Numbered from the stretch's first letter, positions 1-6,730 are shown. The stretch: DNA of 10,562 nucleotides from Candidatus Dadabacteria bacterium (GCA_026709745.1 JAPOSJ010000106.1:1-10562); one strand, 5' to 3'. Translations and numbers: made by a program. Notes: generated by a model not told the origin, from the letters alone.

Positions 1-1
1 G

Positions 2-796
2 CGAGCAGACGCGATTATCACTGCTGGCGTGTCGGGAAATGCTGCTCGAGCAGGCGATCCCGCGAGTTGGCACGAGGCTAGCGAAGGATGGAAGCAGGTC
101 TCTCCCCACGCCGGCACGATCAACATCATGCTCTTGCTCAACTGTTCTGTGACACCTTCGGCGCTTGCTCGGGCGGTCATCACGATGACAGAGGCAAAAT
201 CGTCCATCCTTGCCGAGCTTGCAGTTCCGAGCCTGTACTCCGCCACAATCGCAACTGGCACCGGCACAGACCAATTCTGCGTAGCCGCGCCCCTCGCATC
301 CAAGACTCGCCCCCGGGAATACACCGGCCCTCACTCGAAGCTTGGAGAGTGCATCGGTACCAGTGTCAGGGAAGCTCTTCGCGAGTCCCTTCGCTGGCAA
401 AATGGACTTGAGCCTTCCTACACGCGTAGCCTGTTCCACGCACTTGGCAGGTTCGGGCTCACAGAGAAGAGAGCTATGGCCGCACTTTCCGAACTCTTGC
501 CCGAGAGCAGCTATGGGTTGCTCTCTAAGAACCTGAGAGCGGTCTTCTATGAACCGGGTGTGGCGGCTGCCGGATATGCGTTTGCAGCGGTATTGGACCG
601 CATTGCGGCCGGAACGCTGCCAGATGGCTTTGCTAACGATGCGCTAAGGCAACAAGCTGCATGCCTAGCTTGTTCCTTGTCGGCGCGGCAACAGCAGTGG
701 ACACAATTCTACGAGCAGATCCCAGCGCAGCCGGACGATCCAGTTGAGCTTGTACTGCAGGCGCTTGCGCTGGGATGGGCTGCAAAATGGACTTGA
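2..796 (+). CDS. cbiZ: Adenosylcobinamide amidohydrolase CbiZ, 5'-truncated by the window edge
   Basis: CbiZ cleaves the aminopropanol arm of adenosylcobinamide (and in some bacteria of pseudocobalamin-type cobamides), giving adenosylcobyric acid that CbiB can re-use. The frame is open to the left edge, so the true start is missing; the GTG at 29 is internal, because family-like residues (ADAIITAGVSGNAARAGDP) run across it. Family blocks visible, counting V at 29 as residue 1: GTINIMLLLN (about 29-38), AVITMTEAKSSILAEL (about 49-64), ATGTGTDQFCVA (about 75-86) and HSKLGECIGTSV (about 102-113). After about residue 122 comes a helical, Ala/Leu-rich extension of about 130 residues ending ALALGWAAKWT, whose role I do not recognise. 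The stop overlaps the start of cbiB, so the pair is probably translationally coupled. Base and codon use (CGN arginine) differ from the genes after 2292. Confidence 0.88.
   Translation, partial: RADAIITAGVSGNAARAGDPASWHEASEGWKQVSPHAGTINIMLLLNCSVTPSALARAVITMTEAKSSILAELAVPSLYSATIATGTGTDQFCVAAPLASKTRPREYTGPHSKLGECIGTSVREALRESLRWQNGLEPSYTRSLFHALGRFGLTEKRAMAALSELLPESSYGLLSKNLRAVFYEPGVAAAGYAFAAVLDRIAAGTLPDGFANDALRQQAACLACSLSARQQQWTQFYEQIPAQPDDPVELVLQALALGWAAKWT
397..415 (+). repeat. 19-bp direct repeat, copy 1 (inside cbiZ)
   Basis: GCAAAATGGACTTGAGCCT occurs here and again, identically, at 782-800, with starts 385 bp apart. Allowing one extra G, the match extends left to GCTG. Here cbiZ reads it as QNGLEP, just where the recognisable CbiZ core ends. 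Confidence 0.9.
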
Positions 797-800
797 GCCT
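782..800 (+). repeat. 19-bp direct repeat, copy 2 (cbiZ stop / cbiB start)
   Basis: Identical to 397-415. Here it contains the last codons and TGA stop of cbiZ (AKWT, stop) and, in another frame, the ATG of cbiB (MDLSL). The two copies are read in different frames by cbiZ because 385 is not a multiple of three. Confidence 0.9.
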
Positions 801-1764
801 ACTCCTTCCAGATGCGCGTCTGCTTCTGCTCGCAGTCACGCTGGACCTTTTCCTTGGGGATCCAGTCTACCGATTGCACCCGATACGACTGCTTGGCGCA
901 TTGCTGACCTTGGCCGAAGGTCGCCTGCGCGCCTTCGGTGCTGACGGGCGGCTCGGAGGCTGTTTCCTATTCGTAATTCTGCTTGCTCTATGGGTAGGCC
1001 CGCTGCTGGTCGCCGTCGTACTCGTGGGACAAGCGCACTGGATGCTTGCTGCGGCAGCACATCTGTTTACTCTCTACAGCCTGATCGCTCTCGGAGATTT
1101 GCTCAAGCATGGCGATGCGGTCGATGCGGCTGTGCACGCCGGTGATGCTTGTGCTGCACGCGCAGCCGTTGCGCAGCTCGCCAGCAGGGACACAAAACGG
1201 CTGGACGCCCATGCATGCAGGCGCACGGCAGTCGAGAGCCTTGCCGAGAATCTAGTCGATGGATTCATGTCACCGGTCTTATGGTACATCTTGGCGGGCT
1301 TGCCGGGCATCATTGTGTTCAAACTGGCTAGCACCATGGACTCGATGGTCGGCTACAAGAGTCCGGAATACTTGAGATTTGGCTGGTTTGGTGCCCGCTC
1401 AGACGACTTGCTGAATCTCATCCCGGCCCGCCTGTGCTATCTGTTCTTAGCAGGGATGGCGTTCTTGTTGCCTGGCTGTTCAGGCATCAAGGCGGCTCGC
1501 GTTGGATGGCAGCAGCACGCCATTGTACCTGGGCCCAACGCAGGATGGAGTGAGGCAGCAATGGCTGGGGCCATGCAGAGGCGCCTGGCGGGACCGATAT
1601 GGGTGGGGGATGATCTGGTGACTACTGCTTGGCTCGGTGATCCCTCTGATGCAGCCGCTGGCACTGGTTCTGACTACCGTAAAGCTAGGCAGGCTCTCAT
1701 GGCTACAGCATTCGCATTCACCAGTATTTCTGCGGCCTTTCTCATGATCACGTCTGGGGCTTGA
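787..1764 (+). CDS. cbiB: Adenosylcobinamide-phosphate synthase CbiB (CobD in aerobic-pathway naming)
   Basis: This integral membrane protein condenses adenosylcobyric acid with (R)-1-aminopropan-2-ol phosphate to give adenosylcobinamide phosphate. It therefore uses the product of the upstream CbiZ, and the two form a salvage/remodelling module. Length (325 aa) is normal for the family. Motifs in order: LDLFLGDP near the N terminus with HPIRLLG just after; RRTAVESLAENLVDGFMSP; STMDSMVGYKSPEY; FGARSDDLLNLIPARL; and GPNAGWSEAAMAGAM. Several hydrophobic stretches (for example CFLFVILLALWVGPLLVAVV and LCYLFLAGMAFLLPG) fit membrane helices. I prefer the ATG at 787, which has a G-rich stretch (GGGATGGG) seven bases upstream and gives MDLSLLL. 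The in-frame ATG at 775 adds four residues and overlaps cbiZ more. GC-rich with CGN arginine codons, like cbiZ. Confidence 0.9.
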   Translation: MDLSLLLPDARLLLLAVTLDLFLGDPVYRLHPIRLLGALLTLAEGRLRAFGADGRLGGCFLFVILLALWVGPLLVAVVLVGQAHWMLAAAAHLFTLYSLIALGDLLKHGDAVDAAVHAGDACAARAAVAQLASRDTKRLDAHACRRTAVESLAENLVDGFMSPVLWYILAGLPGIIVFKLASTMDSMVGYKSPEYLRFGWFGARSDDLLNLIPARLCYLFLAGMAFLLPGCSGIKAARVGWQQHAIVPGPNAGWSEAAMAGAMQRRLAGPIWVGDDLVTTAWLGDPSDAAAGTGSDYRKARQALMATAFAFTSISAAFLMITSGA

Positions 1765-1775
1765 TTGGCTTACCT

Positions 1776-1870
1776 TGGCCTGTGAGCCGGGAAAACACGT
1801 CGGCGAAGATCAGATCGCGTTCACAGCTATTTGCAACCCGGATGCCATGCCGGCCAGGAGATAGTCTCCC
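1776..1870 (+). promoter_or_regulatory. Cobalamin-riboswitch-like remnant (3' half only), tentative
   Basis: Shortly after cbiB the order CCTGTGAGCCGGGAAAAC (about 1779-1796), then AACCCGGATGCCATGCC (1835-1851), resembles the CCACTG...GGGAAGG and B12-box (AGCCCGGATACC-type) elements of cobalamin riboswitches, with one inserted base in the box. A second partial box, GCCAGGAGA, starts at 1853, and GGAGA-TAG-TCTCC (1857-1869) can form a small hairpin. The 5' half of the aptamer (GGGAA..GGTG and CCCGCAACTGT) is not seen. The spacing between the two blocks is longer than usual. No cobalamin gene follows downstream. It may be a degraded or truncated riboswitch, or a chance match. Confidence 0.3.
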
Positions 1871-2045
1871 AGCGTAAGTTATCTTCCAACACTGCGCTCG
1901 TCATGATTTCTGAGCAGACCCAAGCAGGGTTGTTATTTTCTTTCTGAGTGTTTTTTATCTTAAACTCCAATATAGAAGTCACGATGTTTTATTGAAGTCA
2001 AAGACTTTTCAGTATTTTCAAATAGTTTTGTAACTTTTGATCTTT

Positions 2046-2077
2046 TCTGTATAGGTATATATCTGTATAGGTATATA
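2046..2077 (+). repeat. Perfect 16-bp tandem repeat, two copies
   Basis: TCTGTATAGGTATATA is present twice head to tail (2046-2061 and 2062-2077). It lies in the AT-rich spacer close to the composition change. It could be a regulator-binding direct repeat or simple slippage. Confidence 0.9.
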
Positions 2078-2133
2078 ATTCCCTATAATTTAGGTAGGTG
2101 TTATTGTTTTAAGTATACAACTCCCTATATTTA
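2071..2133 (+). repeat. Imperfect direct repeat pair around CTCCCTATA
   Basis: GTATATAATTCCCTATAATTTA (first 20 bases at 2071-2090) and GTATACAACTCCCTATATTTA (from 2113) match except for two substitutions and one extra base. They start 42 bp apart, about four helical turns. The first overlaps the end of the 16-bp tandem repeat, and the second contains the candidate -10 of the rdgB promoter. Confidence 0.7.
2104..2131 (+). promoter_or_regulatory. Candidate sigma70-type promoter for rdgB
   Basis: TTGTTT (2104-2109) and TATATT (2126-2131) are separated by 16 bp, upstream of rdgB. The leader would be about 150 bases. TATAAT at 2084-2089 is an alternative -10 without a clear -35. Confidence 0.35.
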
Positions 2134-2291
2134 TCTCTCATGCCGGAGAGAAGATGACTTAAACTGCTCAAGGGGTGTGTGGAGAGCGAACTTGAGTGAG
2201 TCAGGCACAATGGCCCGAATTTCTTGGCGGTTCTGGAACCTGAAAAAATCTGCACAGAGGGCTCAAGCAGCCACTGACCCCTTTGACTCTG

Positions 2292-2885
2292 ATGAAACAT
2301 AAAACTTTGGTAGTTGCCACCAGAAACATAGGTAAAGTCAGAGAATTCAGCTTGATTCTAAAAGGTGTGTATGAAGAGATTCTTTCCTTGGCCAACTTTG
2401 ATAATATTCCTAAAATAGAGGAGACGGGTCTTTCCTTCAGGGAAAATGCCCTTATCAAGGCGGAAACGGTTTCCGGGTTTCTCGGAGTAGACGTTATCGG
2501 TGACGATTCTGGCCTGGTTGTGGATGCTCTGGGTGGAGCTCCGGGTATTTATTCTGCCAGGTACGCTGGAGAGCGTGCTTCTGACGATGAGAACAATGAA
2601 AAGCTTCTCTCTGAACTCAAAGCTGAGAAAAACAGAGCTGCGAAGTTTATCTGCTGCATAGCACTGGTGCTTGCGGACGGAACGCGAGAATTTTTCGAGG
2701 GAGAATGCAAGGGGACCATTCTCCGGGAAAAAAGAGGTTCGGGAGGTTTTGGCTACGATCCGGTATTTTATGTTTCCCAATATGCAAAGACCATGGCTGA
2801 AATTGACCCTAGCATAAAAAACAGGATAAGTCACAGGGCCATTGCCTCAGGAAAGCTCAAGTCGTATTTTTCAACCCTGAAATAA
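2292..2885 (+). CDS. rdgB: XTP/dITP diphosphatase (noncanonical purine NTP pyrophosphatase, RdgB/HAM1 family)
   Basis: Hydrolyses XTP, ITP and dITP to the monophosphates, keeping deaminated purines out of DNA and RNA. The 197-aa product matches the family's usual length. Motifs: VVATRNIGKVREF at the N terminus (the TxNxxK substrate-binding motif), GDDSGLVVDALGGAPGIYSA in the middle (acidic catalytic DDSGL block), GSGGFGYDPVF (base and phosphate binding) and SHRAIA near the C terminus. I chose the ATG at 2292; an in-frame TTG at 2283 adds three residues, and neither has a strong Shine-Dalgarno sequence. It is the first gene of the lower-GC part, and pyrG follows after 162 bp in the same direction, so the two may share a role in nucleotide pool upkeep. 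Confidence 0.95.
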   Translation: MKHKTLVVATRNIGKVREFSLILKGVYEEILSLANFDNIPKIEETGLSFRENALIKAETVSGFLGVDVIGDDSGLVVDALGGAPGIYSARYAGERASDDENNEKLLSELKAEKNRAAKFICCIALVLADGTREFFEGECKGTILREKRGSGGFGYDPVFYVSQYAKTMAEIDPSIKNRISHRAIASGKLKSYFSTLK

Positions 2886-2934
2886 TTGTCCGCCTTCACT
2901 TTGAGGCTCGGGTGTGTTCGCAAGAAAAGGTAGG

Positions 2935-2994
2935 ATGCTGAGAGAATTTCTGGGAGTTTTAATTGTAAGCTTCTCGCAGATCGAATATATTTAG
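2935..2994 (+). CDS. Possible 19-residue leader or small ORF between rdgB and pyrG
   Basis: An ATG preceded by AAAAGG (2925-2930, four bases upstream) opens a frame encoding MLREFLGVLIVSFSQIEYI and ending at TAG 53 bases before the pyrG start. The good ribosome-binding site and position suggest a translated leader peptide or small hydrophobic protein. A frame this short can arise by chance, and I know no homologue. Confidence 0.2.
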   Translation: MLREFLGVLIVSFSQIEYI

Positions 2995-3033
2995 ATTCCG
3001 ACCTTTGTTTTCTGCAACCATTCTAATTTGATA

Positions 3034-3050
3034 AAGGGGTTCTCCGAGTG
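3034..3050 (+). promoter_or_regulatory. Ribosome binding site that fixes the pyrG GTG start
   Basis: AAGGGG (3034-3039) lies eight bases upstream of the GTG at 3048. No ATG in frame gives the conserved N terminus KFIFVTGG, so the GTG is the start. Confidence 0.75.
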
Positions 3051-4661
3051 AAAAGTGCAAAATTTATCTTTGTTACCGGTGGAGTTATGTCTTCTCTTGG
3101 CAAGGGCATCTCTGCTTCTTCAATAGGTCTGCTTCTTGAGTCCTGCGGTCTTCGCGTCACACTTCAGAAGCTTGATCCGTATATAAATGTTGACCCCGGC
3201 ACAATGAATCCGTTTGAGCACGGCGAGGTGTTCGTTACCGACGACGGTGCGGAAACGGACCTGGATCTCGGTCATTACGAAAGATTCACTAAGGCTGCTC
3301 TCGGCAAGAAGAATAATCTCACAAGTGGCAAGGTTTATGATTATGTTATCTCCAAGGAGAGAGAGGGAAAGTTTTTGGGGAAGACTGTTCAGGTTATTCC
3401 TCACGTGACGGATGAGATAAAGTCACGTGTGCTTGCCCTTGAAGATGATAACGACGTGATAATAGTTGAGATCGGAGGTACTGTGGGAGATATAGAAAGT
3501 CTTCCCTTTCTCGAGGCTGTAAGGCAGTTGAGATCGGATCTCGGCAAGCAGAACACGCTTTTCATCCACCTTACTTACGTTCCCTATGTAGCCGCTGCAG
3601 GAGAACTGAAGACAAAGCCCACGCAGCACAGCGTGAAGGAGCTTCTCCAGATAGGTATTCAGCCGGACATACTTCTGTGCCGCACAGAGGACAAGTTTCT
3701 TCCAGAGGACGTGAAGAGAAAAATCGCCCTTTTCTGCAATGTGGAGCACAAGGCAGTGATTACCGCCAAGGACGTTGAGCACATATATGAAGTGCCTCTT
3801 ATGTACAAAAAAGAGGGGTTAGCTGAGATAATCGTTGAATACCTCGGCATGTGGACAAAAAAGCCCGATATGCAGGAGTGGGAAGAACTCGTTCGAAGAG
3901 TGAAGAACATGAAAAAGACCGTGCGCATAGCCGTTGTAGGGAAATATGTTTCCCACGGAGACGCTTATAAAAGTCTTCATGAGGCACTCTACCATGGTGG
4001 CGTGGCAAATGATTCTAATGTTGAGATAAAATACGTGAATTCGGAGAGAATGGACGAAACTGCTCTGCAGAACTGTTTCTCCGAAGTTCACGGCATACTT
4101 GTTCCCGGAGGCTTCGGAGAGAGGGGAATTGACGGCAAGGTTGACGCCACGAAGTATGCGAGGGAGAACCGTATTCCGTTTTTTGGAATCTGTTACGGAA
4201 TGCAGCTTGCAGTCATTGAGTTCTCAAGAAACGTGTGTGGAATAAGCGATGCGGACACGTCCGAGAATAGCGTGAATACGGAAAACCCGGTTATAGACAT
4301 AATGGAATCACAGAAGGAAGTAAGCGAAAAGGGTGGAACTATGAGGCTCGGAGCCTGTCCCTGCGTAATAAAACCCGAGACCCGGGCGCGCAGCATCTAC
4401 GGGACTTCTGAGATATCCGAGCGCCACCGTCACCGTTTTGAAGTCAACAACAGCTACAGAGAGATTCTTGAGTCAAAAGGGATGGTTCTTTGCGGCCTTT
4501 CCCCAGATGGAAGTCTGGTCGAGATCATGGAGCTTGATGATCATCCCTGGTTTATAGGCTGCCAGTTCCACCCCGAGTTTAAGTCAAAGCCCCTGCATGC
4601 CCACCCGCTTTTCAGGGATTTCATAAAAGGCGCACTTAACTACAAGGAATCTCTTAACTGA
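3048..4661 (+). CDS. pyrG: CTP synthase (glutamine hydrolysing)
   Basis: Makes CTP from UTP, ATP and glutamine, the last step of de novo pyrimidine ribonucleotide synthesis; a cytosolic tetramer. At 537 aa it is full length. The N-terminal synthetase domain (about 1-270) has KFIFVTGGVMSSLGKG with the P-loop-like lysine 19, GTMNPFEHGEVFVTDDGAE, and the Mg-binding EIGGTVGDIES. The C-terminal class I glutaminase domain (about 290-535) has the oxyanion block PGGFGERG, the nucleophile Cys382 in GICYGMQ, and His508/Glu510 in FHPEF, so the triad is complete. Most homologues I recall have GICLGMQ, so the tyrosine after the cysteine is a mild oddity. GTG start with a good ribosome-binding site. The exoribonuclease gene starts 17 bp after the stop, suggesting one transcript. 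Confidence 0.98.
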   Translation: MKSAKFIFVTGGVMSSLGKGISASSIGLLLESCGLRVTLQKLDPYINVDPGTMNPFEHGEVFVTDDGAETDLDLGHYERFTKAALGKKNNLTSGKVYDYVISKEREGKFLGKTVQVIPHVTDEIKSRVLALEDDNDVIIVEIGGTVGDIESLPFLEAVRQLRSDLGKQNTLFIHLTYVPYVAAAGELKTKPTQHSVKELLQIGIQPDILLCRTEDKFLPEDVKRKIALFCNVEHKAVITAKDVEHIYEVPLMYKKEGLAEIIVEYLGMWTKKPDMQEWEELVRRVKNMKKTVRIAVVGKYVSHGDAYKSLHEALYHGGVANDSNVEIKYVNSERMDETALQNCFSEVHGILVPGGFGERGIDGKVDATKYARENRIPFFGICYGMQLAVIEFSRNVCGISDADTSENSVNTENPVIDIMESQKEVSEKGGTMRLGACPCVIKPETRARSIYGTSEISERHRHRFEVNNSYREILESKGMVLCGLSPDGSLVEIMELDDHPWFIGCQFHPEFKSKPLHAHPLFRDFIKGALNYKESLN

Positions 4662-4678
4662 CCACACTGCTTCGTTAG

Positions 4679-6679
4679 ATGAATTCCGCCAGCATAAACG
4701 AGATCATTGCCTACAGAAAAAGAAGAGAGCCCGCCCTTGGAGTGGTGCTTAGCGTCAGTCCCGACAAATTCTCCATTCTCTCAGAAGATGGAAAGCGCTA
4801 CGATATTGAACTGAAAAAAATTGTGCTGCTTACCCGTATAACTGTTTCTGAGACCATGACTGATTCTGAGAAGAAACTCGAAATGAAAAAATGTAGAAAA
4901 GAGCTTGAGTCAGAAAAAGACTCTATTGATCTTGAGACGCTTTGGCAATGCGTTGTGGGGGAGCAGGAAACCGTGAGCTTTGAGGAGATACTCGATCTTT
5001 ACTCTGGTGCTTCTAATGTCTCTGTGCAGCAGAGGTTTCTGCTTTTTTGGGCGGTTGATAAAAACACTGTCTATCTATCAAGAACAGAAAATGGTTACCT
5101 TGTCCGCTCGCGCGAGGATGTCTCAAAGACGCTCAATGCACTGAAACTCAGAGAACAGAAGGCCAAAAGAGTGCAGGCGGCTGTTAACTGGGTCCGTTGT
5201 GTTCTGAGCGGCGAGGTGCCAGCGGTGGTTGAAGAGAGTCACTATGAGTTTCTTGAGATCATTGAACGCTACGTAATGGATCTTGACAGTTACGAGAGGG
5301 CGAAGGAAGCTCGGTCATTTCTTTATGAAACGGGACTCAAGGAAGTGGAATCGGCGGTTGAATTTCTTATAAAGATTGGTTTCTGGAAAAAGGACGATGA
5401 TCCGGAATCAAAAAAAATCGCCTTTCATTTCAAACATTCTCAGAGGGTGCTTGAAGAGGTACGAGACATTCTTAGCGACCAACAGAACTTTGAGGGCCTT
5501 ACCGACAGAACGAACCTTGAGATTTTTTCTATCGACGGCGAGACGACACAGGACATTGACGACGCCATTTCATTTGAAATGCGGGGAGACAGTATAATCT
5601 TGGGAGTTCATATCTCAAATGTAGCCCACGCCGTAAGCAGGGGAAGTTTTCTTGATAAGGAAGCCCTTGCACACTGCGAGACTGTTTATTTTCCCGAGAA
5701 GCGCGTGGATATGTTTCCCAGAGAGATTGTGAATGGAAAACTGAGTTTAAAAGCCGGTGTTCTCCGCCCAGCTCTCTCCTTTTTCGCCACCTTTACAAAA
5801 GAGGATTTTGCTCTTACTGACTACCGCTTTGAAACGACTCTTATAAAGGTTTTGGAAAATCTTACATATACGCGGGCGACCGAGATGTTCTGCGATACTC
5901 AATGGGGTAGGTCTCTGCTGCTTCTTGCCGATTCGCTGAGAAATGCAAGGAACGCTGCGGGAGCCTTTATAGTTCAGCTTCCGGAACTCAAGATAAATGT
6001 CAAAGAGTCAGACGAAATCTCAATCAGTAAAGACTACATGGACTCTCCCGCACACGACGTTGTTTCCGAATGCATGATACTTATGAACAAGCTTTCGGGG
6101 GACTTTTTCTGTAAAAACGAAATTCCGGCACTTTTTCGCTCCCAGACACAGAAGATAAGCCCGGAAGCGGAAAAACTTGATCCCTCCGAAGTTCTTTTCC
6201 CGGTAAAAGCAGTGAAATATCTGAAACCTTCATTTGTCAGCTGCAAGCCAGAACTTCACATGTCTCTTGGGGTTTCATACTATGTTCAGATGACTTCCCC
6301 GATCAGAAGATACACAGACCTTCTCATGCAGCGTCAGCTTATATACTGGCTCGGGAAACAGGAGATATGCTATTCAGAAAGCGAGCTTGAGGACACCAAC
6401 ACCCGGGTTAGCCTTGCCACAAGAGAGATAAAAAATGCACAGAGAAGCAGAAACAGATACTGGCTTATCCGCTATCTTCAAGAAAAGGGTATAAAGGGAG
6501 CGACAGGGTATGTGAGCTCGGAGGGATACAGAGGTTTTAACGTTTATATTCCAGAGTTTTTGATCGAACTTCCACTTTCAAACTCAGGAGCCAGATCTTT
6601 CGACATTGGAACCCGGCTTTCCCTCTCGGTCTGGGGGCTTGACCCTCTTAGAAGGAGTATACGGGTGAGTCCGGCTTAG
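4679..6679 (+). CDS. RNase II/RNase R-family 3'-5' exoribonuclease (RNB domain)
   Basis: A processive, Mg-dependent 3'-5' RNA exonuclease releasing nucleoside monophosphates; cytosolic. The RNB catalytic domain starts near residue 280. Asp286, Asp292, Asp294 and Asp295 in IDGETTQDIDDA have the same spacing as the metal-binding aspartates of E. coli RNase II (201, 207, 209, 210). The signature MTSPIRRYTDLLMQRQL (538-554) carries the catalytic arginine. The N-terminal about 275 residues are divergent: one short beta-rich segment (ALGVVLSVSPDKFSILSEDG) is followed by a charged helical region, unlike the tandem cold-shock domains of E. coli RNase R. The C-terminal about 70 residues (GATGYVSSEGYRGFNVYIPE onward) look like an S1-type OB fold. 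At 666 aa it is close to RNase II and shorter than RNase R. No clear ribosome-binding site precedes the ATG; it probably relies on coupling to pyrG 17 bp upstream. I leave the symbol open between rnb and rnr. Confidence 0.93.
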   Translation: MNSASINEIIAYRKRREPALGVVLSVSPDKFSILSEDGKRYDIELKKIVLLTRITVSETMTDSEKKLEMKKCRKELESEKDSIDLETLWQCVVGEQETVSFEEILDLYSGASNVSVQQRFLLFWAVDKNTVYLSRTENGYLVRSREDVSKTLNALKLREQKAKRVQAAVNWVRCVLSGEVPAVVEESHYEFLEIIERYVMDLDSYERAKEARSFLYETGLKEVESAVEFLIKIGFWKKDDDPESKKIAFHFKHSQRVLEEVRDILSDQQNFEGLTDRTNLEIFSIDGETTQDIDDAISFEMRGDSIILGVHISNVAHAVSRGSFLDKEALAHCETVYFPEKRVDMFPREIVNGKLSLKAGVLRPALSFFATFTKEDFALTDYRFETTLIKVLENLTYTRATEMFCDTQWGRSLLLLADSLRNARNAAGAFIVQLPELKINVKESDEISISKDYMDSPAHDVVSECMILMNKLSGDFFCKNEIPALFRSQTQKISPEAEKLDPSEVLFPVKAVKYLKPSFVSCKPELHMSLGVSYYVQMTSPIRRYTDLLMQRQLIYWLGKQEICYSESELEDTNTRVSLATREIKNAQRSRNRYWLIRYLQEKGIKGATGYVSSEGYRGFNVYIPEFLIELPLSNSGARSFDIGTRLSLSVWGLDPLRRSIRVSPA

Positions 6680-6712
6680 TAACTTGTGCGCTAATGTGGT
6701 ATACCAGTGAAT

Positions 6713-6730
6713 CTTCTCTTGGCGGAGAAG
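6713..6730. terminator. Stem-loop between convergent genes
   Basis: CTTCTC-TTGGCG-GAGAAG forms a perfect 6-bp stem with a 6-base loop between the exoribonuclease stop and the stop of the reductase on the other strand. Neither strand has a U-run after it, so it is at best a weak or factor-assisted bidirectional terminator. A separate perfect palindrome, TGGTATACCA, lies at 6697-6706. Confidence 0.4.

Larger units (their letters stand above)
1871..2291. other. AT-rich intergenic stretch between cbiB and rdgB
   Basis: I find no convincing gene here. Composition falls sharply from the GC-rich cbi genes; about 1930-2135 is very rich in A and T. It contains a weak ACCC-AAGCA-GGGT hairpin followed by a T-rich run (about 1918-1945) that could end the cbi transcript. 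It also contains short repeats (2046-2133), a possible promoter (2104-2131) and a palindromic GGTTCTGGAACC (2229-2240). A minus-strand reading frame at 2109-2300 shows no family resemblance and is Ser/Leu-rich, so I do not call it. Confidence 0.6.

Noticed and set aside
88..536. Alternative plus-strand frames within cbiZ
   Set aside because: The CbiZ motifs are all in the other frame; these are GC-rich shadow frames.
1930..2135. CRISPR or replication-origin iterons in the AT-rich repeats
   Set aside because: Only two tandem copies, no spacers, no DnaA-box cluster and no cas or rep gene nearby.
2229..2240. GGTTCTGGAACC palindrome as an operator or as a tRNA T-loop
   Set aside because: The arms are only five bases with a two-base centre, no second copy was found, and no cloverleaf can be drawn around it.
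2109..2300. 63-codon minus-strand reading frame in the spacer before rdgB
   Set aside because: Ser/Leu-rich with no family resemblance, it overlaps the rdgB start, the candidate promoter and repeats; most likely chance.
2358..2834. 158-codon minus-strand frame opposite rdgB
   Set aside because: Fully antisense to the complete, motif-bearing rdgB; no family resemblance.
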